A stretch of DNA of 64,000 nt from a bacterium (GTDB taxonomy: Bacteria > Actinomycetota > Acidimicrobiia > Acidimicrobiales > Bin134): the NCBI GenBank assembly GCA_026709025.1, contig JAPOTT010000032.1, positions 28,154 through 92,153 on the forward strand, read 5' to 3'. Positions within the stretch are counted from its first letter, which is position 1, and the number at the start of each line of letters is the position of its first letter. Under the pieces are notes generated by a model. That model did not search any database and was not told where the DNA came from. It was given only the letters and a program-made list of their open reading frames with translations. Position numbers and translations under genes: made by a program. Below are positions 59,032 to 64,000 of this stretch, piece after piece.

Positions 59032-59811
59032 CTATTCCCATTTGTATTGAGGGTCTCGATTTTCTCTAAAGGCACGACGAGCTTCCCTAGAATCGTCAAA
59101 GCGCATCAAACGGGTAGTGTAGTCCTGCTCAGTACGGTAGCCCTCTCGTAACTCAAGATGTTCAATACGGTTCATAACCTCTTTGGCTAATCGCATAGCA
59201 ATCGGACTCTTGGCAGCTAATGTACCGGCTAGTTCTAGGGCAGTATCCATGAGCTTGTTGGGTGTGGTCACCGTGCGAACAGCACCAATGCGATGCATCT
59301 CTTGAGCGGAGACCTGCTCGCCGGTGAAGTGCATCTCTCTAGCTTTGTGTCGACCCATCATCAACGAGAGATGGGCGCTTGCGCCTAACAGGCCAACGTT
59401 AATTTCAGGGGTGGCAAACTTGGCGTTATCGGAGGCTACGAGCATGTCGCAACAAGCGGCATAAGCTAGGCCGATGCCAAGCGCGTAGCCGTTAATGGCC
59501 CCGATTACGGGCACGGCGCAGTCCACGATGGCCCACATGGAAGCTCTAACAATGTGTCCGGCATCAGTTAGCTCACGAGGATGGCGCTCTGAGCGCGGTG
59601 TGGGGTTTGGCGAACTCAGGTCTATACCGGCGCAGAAGGCCCTGTCGCCTGCACCAGTAAATATGGCAACCCGAACGTCTCGATCATCGCCCAAGGCTGT
59701 AAAAACATCGCGAATCTGCACATACGTTGCGTCGGTAACCGTATTCAGTGGGGGTCGGTTGAGGGTTACTACGGCAATATGGTCATGGGTTTCAACTTGG
59801 ATATCAGCCAT
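59032..59811 (-). CDS. Enoyl-CoA hydratase/isomerase (crotonase) family protein
   Basis: The 259-aa protein has the crotonase oxyanion segments AFCAGIDLS and NGYALGIGLAYAACCD. One catalytic Glu of hydratases is in PEINVGLL, but the other position (GGGCELA in classical hydratases) reads IGLAYA, so the acid/base pair is incomplete. It may be an isomerase, hydrolase or other crotonase. It is a single gene with convergent helicase neighbour. Confidence 0.88.
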   Translation of the reverse strand: MADIQVETHDHIAVVTLNRPPLNTVTDATYVQIRDVFTALGDDRDVRVAIFTGAGDRAFCAGIDLSSPNPTPRSERHPRELTDAGHIVRASMWAIVDCAVPVIGAINGYALGIGLAYAACCDMLVASDNAKFATPEINVGLLGASAHLSLMMGRHKAREMHFTGEQVSAQEMHRIGAVRTVTTPNKLMDTALELAGTLAAKSPIAMRLAKEVMNRIEHLELREGYRTEQDYTTRLMRFDDSREARRAFRENRDPQYKWE

Positions 59812-59947
59812 AGTGTGCTTGCGTCTTTCCGTTGGATCTGATTTGGTTTTTGCCTATACGCCAACCATCTCAAAAAGTGGGTTCATCTACAAACTCAAGC
59901 ATTGTCTTTACCGCACAAACAACAGTAACGCATAACAGATCAACGCA

Positions 59948-60889
59948 CTACAGCAACGAGGCAATCCAAGCATCTATACGCCTTTCATGAGCTTTGGTCA
60001 TTTCGGTTGGGAACACCACAAAGCCATGAGGCGCATCAGGATAAACGGCTAGTTCCACAGGCGATTCGGCAGCAGCCATTCGGACTGCAAGAAAGTATGA
60101 ATCGTCAGCAATGTGATCTACGGTTCCTGTAGAAATCAAGCAAGGAGGCAAGCCTGAAAGATCGGCAAACAGCGGCGAAACATCCGGATTGCGGCGATCT
60201 GCTTCCGACATGTTGGGAGTAAAGTGTTCGCGCGCCTGTAGTATCCCTTCAGGTGATAAAAAGTCTGGTCTACCGCCATTGCCGTAAAACGAGGGCGTGC
60301 CCCGAAAGTCATACATCCCAAACACCAGATTGGCACCAAGCACCCTATCGATAGCACCGTGACGATCCCGAAGACGCAGCATGGTAACTGCCGACAGATG
60401 CCCGCCAGCCGACTCGCCCCCTATAAACATTTTTTCGGTACCCCAGAGTTTTGGGCCATTCTCTAGCATCCATACGGCGGCTGCTTCGCAGTCATCTGGA
60501 GCTGCGGGGTATGGATGCTCGGGTGCCAATCGATAATCCACCGAAAGCAGTGCTAGCTGATGCTTGGTGGCAATGTGTGCATTAGCAGTCTCCGACATCT
60601 TCGGCCGACCAACCGACCAGCCACCGCCATGCAGATGCAAAAACATCGCTCTCGGATTTTCTGGAATGTACAACCGTACCGGAATATCACCAGCTGGCCC
60701 CGCAATCGTGGAGTCGTGAGCCATTGGCGAAGCCTCAGGTTCAAATGCAATCATCGCCTCCCTCTGAGCCCGCACACTTGCCAGCGGGTCGTCTGAGTCT
60801 GGCGATTGAAATTGCTCCGTAGGGAAGTTAGCTAGCAAGGCTTGGGCTTCAGCCCGATACCCTTCAATTTCCTCATCCCATAGCTTCAT
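59948..60889 (-). CDS. HSL-family alpha/beta hydrolase (carboxylesterase-like)
   Basis: The hormone-sensitive-lipase family is recognised from oxyanion motif FLHLHGGGWSVG, nucleophile GGESAGGH, an Asp in STGTVDHIADD and His in PDAPHGFV. At 313 aa it is typical. No signal peptide is seen, so it is probably cytoplasmic. The physiological substrate is unknown; acyl esters are likely. A 136-base gap with no clear signal lies downstream, before the crotonase gene. Confidence 0.92.
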   Translation of the reverse strand: MKLWDEEIEGYRAEAQALLANFPTEQFQSPDSDDPLASVRAQREAMIAFEPEASPMAHDSTIAGPAGDIPVRLYIPENPRAMFLHLHGGGWSVGRPKMSETANAHIATKHQLALLSVDYRLAPEHPYPAAPDDCEAAAVWMLENGPKLWGTEKMFIGGESAGGHLSAVTMLRLRDRHGAIDRVLGANLVFGMYDFRGTPSFYGNGGRPDFLSPEGILQAREHFTPNMSEADRRNPDVSPLFADLSGLPPCLISTGTVDHIADDSYFLAVRMAAAESPVELAVYPDAPHGFVVFPTEMTKAHERRIDAWIASLL

Positions 60890-60946
60890 TGGCCTCTCCT
60901 TGCAATGTCAGCTTATTGAGCACTAGCACAGTAGCCTAGTTCCTTG

Positions 60947-62113
60947 ATGAAACGCCTAATAGCAGTAGCTGTAGCGGCTGTTATGCTTGCAACCACAGCC
61001 ACAGCCTGTGGCAACGCTGACGATAACTCAGCACCATCGTCTACATCGCAGTCGGTTACTCCTGCGGCGCTAGATAGCACTGCCGAAGCCGAGCCTATGG
61101 GGGCCGACGAACTCTTTTCTAGAGCACTAAGCGTGTACGCAGACCGCTCTGCCAGCATAGACACAGCAACCCGCAACACAGACAGCGCCAGTACAGTGCC
61201 TCTTCCAGCACGGGTTCTGAGCAGCTTTAGCCTGATCAACAACAGCAGCCTGAACTTTCCCGCAATCAACATGGCCGTTACAACAGAGGTTTTGCCAAAT
61301 GGCAACTTCCACTCGGTTGCCGATCTGCATCAGCCAGTTGCTAGCAACAATGTATCGGCAAGCTTAAACACTGTGCCAGTAGAAACAATCTTCGTGGATG
61401 AGCGTTATTTTGCAAATCGTTCCGACATCAAAGCAAAGTATAATACCGACTTGAGTTCTGAATGGATCGGTACCAGTTTAGCAGACAAAGTAAACCTAGC
61501 AGCGAGCATTGATTTACTGCTTAAAGTGACTTCTGGGAGAGCCACTGTAAATGAGGTATTAACTACATTTCGTAACGTTGCAGGAAGCAAAGATTTTATG
61601 CGAATAATACTGGAAGATAGCACACCTATAGATATTGGCAGCACTGAGATTCTTCGAGGCTATACTGTAAATCGATTACAATTAGAGGTTCCTCTAGTTA
61701 ATTTAATGTACGCTTTTTTGGGAGAGTATAACTTATTCTATCGGAGTATTGAGTCGTCTGGGATTGTGTTACCACCCTTATCAAATGTTGTAAGCTATGT
61801 AATCGGTTCTATCAGTGTAGGTAACCAAACAACGACTATCGACTTCTGGGTAGACCAACAAGGTGTAATACATAGAATCTTATTGGATGGCAGCAGTCAG
61901 TTCTTGCCTTTGCTGCAAGCAGCATTTCCAGATATTGACTTAGACGCAGAAGATATTCAAGCGATGGTGCAAACAGACATCTGGTTCTACGACAACATAA
62001 ATCAAAGTGACACTTCACCAAACATTGAAGCGCCTCTAGCTGAGTTGACAAACTTCATCGCAGATCCCGCAGGGTTTTTGGATACCGTTGGCATTCAATA
62101 CGTCTTGCCTTGA
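60947..62113 (+). CDS. Unknown lipoprotein, locally AT-rich
   Basis: ATG 60947 gives MKRLIAVAVAAVMLATTATAC, a lipoprotein signal ending in a lipobox-like TATAC. The mature 368 residues start with a Ser/Thr-rich spacer, followed by a mixed domain with FPAINMAVTTEVLPNG and TTTIDFWVDQQGVIHRILLDG, loosely like the LppX/LprG type of lipid-binding fold, but this is only a resemblance. From about 61430 to 61830 the DNA is noticeably more AT-rich than its neighbours. It ends 7 bases from the convergent SDR gene. Confidence 0.75.
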   Translation: MKRLIAVAVAAVMLATTATACGNADDNSAPSSTSQSVTPAALDSTAEAEPMGADELFSRALSVYADRSASIDTATRNTDSASTVPLPARVLSSFSLINNSSLNFPAINMAVTTEVLPNGNFHSVADLHQPVASNNVSASLNTVPVETIFVDERYFANRSDIKAKYNTDLSSEWIGTSLADKVNLAASIDLLLKVTSGRATVNEVLTTFRNVAGSKDFMRIILEDSTPIDIGSTEILRGYTVNRLQLEVPLVNLMYAFLGEYNLFYRSIESSGIVLPPLSNVVSYVIGSISVGNQTTTIDFWVDQQGVIHRILLDGSSQFLPLLQAAFPDIDLDAEDIQAMVQTDIWFYDNINQSDTSPNIEAPLAELTNFIADPAGFLDTVGIQYVLP

Positions 62114-62120
62114 TCTGTTC

Positions 62121-62906
62121 TTATGGGCCTCCAAGGGCTTCAATATCTTTGAAACCTGTAGAGTGTCCGCTCCAGTCGTCGGGTTGGCGAATCATCCATT
62201 CAGCACAAGTGGCTGCATACTCTGGAGTCTGCAGCGTGTCAAGCCCATTACCGCCGGTGGCTATATCCTCGCCCTGAGTATTGTAAACATGCCACCAACC
62301 CTCAGTGGACACTATCGAATCCACCCGCAATACGTTAAAGGTCACTCCTTGTCCGCCTAACTCCAGGTGCATGTATTCACTCCAACGCTCCATTGCCTGC
62401 TTGGTGGTGGAGTAAAGGGCCAAGTTATGAGAGAGCGATAATGAGGCACCAGAACTTACGCTGAGCACCCTGCCCGTGCCTCGTTCCAACATCTTTGGCA
62501 CCAACCCTTGACAGAGTTGCATGGGCCCAACCACTTGCACCCGAAACCCCTTCTCCCAGCGCGCCCAGGGCACTTCAATAATCGGCCCGTTAGAGGTATA
62601 GGCAGCATTGTTCACCAAGATGTCGCAGCCCCCGTGCCACTCTAGGGTGTCAGCCACAATGCGAGCGATGTCGTCTGAGGAGGTTAAATCAGCTTGCACG
62701 CTGCAAGCCTCAATCCCCTCCTCGGCTAAGGCTGCAACCACCTCAGGGAGCGAACCCGGCAGTAGTGCATCGGGGTGGTCGGCGCCAGTGCGACCCACCA
62801 CCACCAACTTCGCTCCAGACCTACCGAGGCGGAAGGCAATCTGACGGCCTATCCCCCGCGTAGCCCCCGTTACCACCGCTACCGAACCATCAATAGAAAA
62901 AGGCAT
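62121..62906 (-). CDS. Short-chain dehydrogenase/reductase
   Basis: This classical SDR has cofactor motif VVTGATRGIGRQIA, NNAA, catalytic Ser in VSSGASLS and Tyr/Lys in YSTTKQAMERW. An Arg at the end of beta-2 (VVGRT) suggests NADP(H) preference. The C-terminus carries a WSGHSTGFKDIEALG segment. The substrate is unknown. It is divergent from the next SDR with a 167-base gap. Confidence 0.92.
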   Translation of the reverse strand: MPFSIDGSVAVVTGATRGIGRQIAFRLGRSGAKLVVVGRTGADHPDALLPGSLPEVVAALAEEGIEACSVQADLTSSDDIARIVADTLEWHGGCDILVNNAAYTSNGPIIEVPWARWEKGFRVQVVGPMQLCQGLVPKMLERGTGRVLSVSSGASLSLSHNLALYSTTKQAMERWSEYMHLELGGQGVTFNVLRVDSIVSTEGWWHVYNTQGEDIATGGNGLDTLQTPEYAATCAEWMIRQPDDWSGHSTGFKDIEALGGP

Positions 62907-63073
62907 GGCCGCATAGTAGCATGACTTGAGAGCTTCAACACCGTGCCTGTGAGAGTTCTAGAACCATCGCGTGGCAAGCCACCCTAAATCGCACCTGTGT
63001 TTCAGGGTACTACTAGGCTACAGGGCATCACTAAGCTAACATTTGCTTGGAAGACCTAACTAAGGAGATAGCA

Positions 63074-63928
63074 ATGGCTGATCTGGTCAACTACGAGGGT
63101 AAACGAGTGCTAGTGGTAGGAGGAGCTACGGGCATGGGAGGCGCAAGTGCGAAGCGTGCTAGCGCGCTTGGTGCCCACACCATCGTTATGGATATCGCCC
63201 CTGTCGCGTTTGAATGCGGACAGTACATAAACGTAGACCTAAGCAATCGTGCAAGCGTGGATGCAGCCATAGAAGCCATCGATGGGCCAATCCATGCTGT
63301 GCTTTCTTGTGCGGGTGTAGCTGACGGAGCTGGCACTTTGATGCTGATCAACTTCATATCACAGCGTCACATAGTCGAAGAGTTGATCCGCACTCAGAAA
63401 CTGGGCCGAGGTGGCGCAGTAGCCTTTATCTCCTCTGGGGCTGCGCTGGCATGGATGAACCACCTTGAGCAACTTCAAGACTTCTTAGCTACCCCCGATT
63501 GGGATTCCGCCGCAGCATGGGTAGATGAGCACGAGGGTACCAACAACTACTCCTTCAGCAAGCAGGTGATGAACGCTTACGTGGCTGGTCAGGCCTTCAA
63601 CTTCATACAAAAAGGCATCCGCATTAACGGCATCATGCCAGCCGCTACCGACACACCGTTAGCCCAAGCCAACAAAGATGTTTGGCTGAGTTTTGGTGCT
63701 GCCTATCGGGAGGCTGCCGACCTACCGGTAATGCAACCTGAAGAGATGGGCGACACCTTGTTGTTCTTGTGCAGCGATGCAGCAAAAGGGATCAACGGTA
63801 GCATCCTCATTGTGGATCAAGGTCACATGAACGCCTCGCTAGTGGATGCCTTTAACGACCCCATCCCCAAGGCAATAGCCGAAATGATCGAGTTCGACCC
63901 AGCAGCCATGCTAGGAGTAGAAGACTAA
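63074..63928 (+). CDS. Short-chain dehydrogenase/reductase, hydroxysteroid dehydrogenase-like
   Basis: The Rossmann motif is VVGGATGMGGASA, with Asp in MDIAP at the end of beta-2 (NAD preference). Catalytic residues are Ser in FISSGAAL and Tyr-Lys in NNYSFSKQVMNAY. The general pattern, ending IVDQGHMNAS, resembles 3-alpha-hydroxysteroid dehydrogenase/carbonyl reductase-type SDRs. ATG 63074 has AAGGAGA 6 bases upstream, which rules out the earlier in-frame start at 63047. The stop is followed at once by the anomalous G/C tail. Confidence 0.92.
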   Translation: MADLVNYEGKRVLVVGGATGMGGASAKRASALGAHTIVMDIAPVAFECGQYINVDLSNRASVDAAIEAIDGPIHAVLSCAGVADGAGTLMLINFISQRHIVEELIRTQKLGRGGAVAFISSGAALAWMNHLEQLQDFLATPDWDSAAAWVDEHEGTNNYSFSKQVMNAYVAGQAFNFIQKGIRINGIMPAATDTPLAQANKDVWLSFGAAYREAADLPVMQPEEMGDTLLFLCSDAAKGINGSILIVDQGHMNASLVDAFNDPIPKAIAEMIEFDPAAMLGVED

Positions 63929-64000
63929 CCCCCCCCCCCGCCCCGGCCCGGCGCCCCGCGGGCGGGGGGGGGGGGGGGGGGGCGCGGGGGGAGGGGGGTG
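63929..64000. other. Low-complexity G/C tail, probable artefact
   Basis: The last 72 bases contain only one A and one T; the rest are long C and G runs, including about 20 G in a row. This abruptly follows a gene stop in a mid-GC genome. It looks like contig-end error, for instance poly-G calls from two-colour sequencing. It should not be annotated as biology. Confidence 0.8.

Overview
The window reads as chromosomal DNA of an actinobacterium, most likely a mid-GC member of the Acidimicrobiia (inference; GC looks like the mid-50s by eye). Support: the lipid II amidation pair MurT/GatD, the actinobacterial integration host factor mIHF upstream of gmk, F420 genes cofD/cofE beside a mycobacterial ManB-like guanylyltransferase, a DUF5719 gene next to a large membrane GT2, a long type-2 LeuA, a mycobacterial-type SerC, and many GTG/TTG starts and 4-nt stop/start overlaps. 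Genes are densely packed and no stretch over 300 bases lacks a gene. I see no insertion sequence, prophage, CRISPR array or rRNA.

Layout. 1-4.7 kb (+): end of trpS, murT-gatD, a nucleoside hydrolase and two coupled unknown genes. 4.7-11.1 kb (-): tRNA-Gln(CUG), a lipoprotein, gltX, an unknown gene, cimA, ilvE (with a possible Ile-rich leader peptide) and leuB. 11.1-16.8 kb (+): greA, an alpha/beta hydrolase, leuC-leuD and a beta-propeller lipoprotein. 16.8-23.3 kb (-): leuA, serA, an S9 peptidase and an aspartate aminotransferase, with divergent serC. Together, 5-23 kb supplies branched-chain amino acid and serine synthesis. 24.6-26 kb holds a lone Uma2 nuclease gene with a good promoter, an antitoxin-like micro-ORF and yqgE.

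26-33.4 kb (-) is a complete, translationally coupled System I cytochrome c maturation operon, ccmA-B-C-D-E-F-G-H-I, unexpected in an actinobacterium. It is preceded by an envelope block (small membrane-associated protein, 904-aa GT2, DUF5719). 38.1-42.7 kb makes GDP-deoxyhexose and F420: rmd, gmd, cofD, cofE and a mannose-1-phosphate guanylyltransferase.

43.6-54.6 kb (-) is a translation/pyrimidine supercluster: efp-nusB-[PyrR leader]-pyrR-pyrB-pyrC-carA-carB-pyrD-pyrF, then mihF and gmk. The leader has a PyrR-binding-loop-like sequence and a strong intrinsic terminator just before pyrR. Divergent from efp is a 1373-aa SF1 helicase-nuclease fusion (54.8-58.9 kb), the best candidate for a defence or nucleic-acid surveillance function. 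The rest holds a crotonase-family protein, an HSL-type esterase, an AT-rich unknown lipoprotein and two SDR oxidoreductases. The last 72 bases are almost pure G/C and look like an assembly or sequencing artefact.

A recurring oddity is a set of short in-frame tandem repeats (9, 15 or 18 bp) in six otherwise ordinary proteins (CcmA, CcmF, CarB, S9 peptidase, beta-propeller lipoprotein, and the unknown protein at 3592), plus similar repeats in two intergenic regions.
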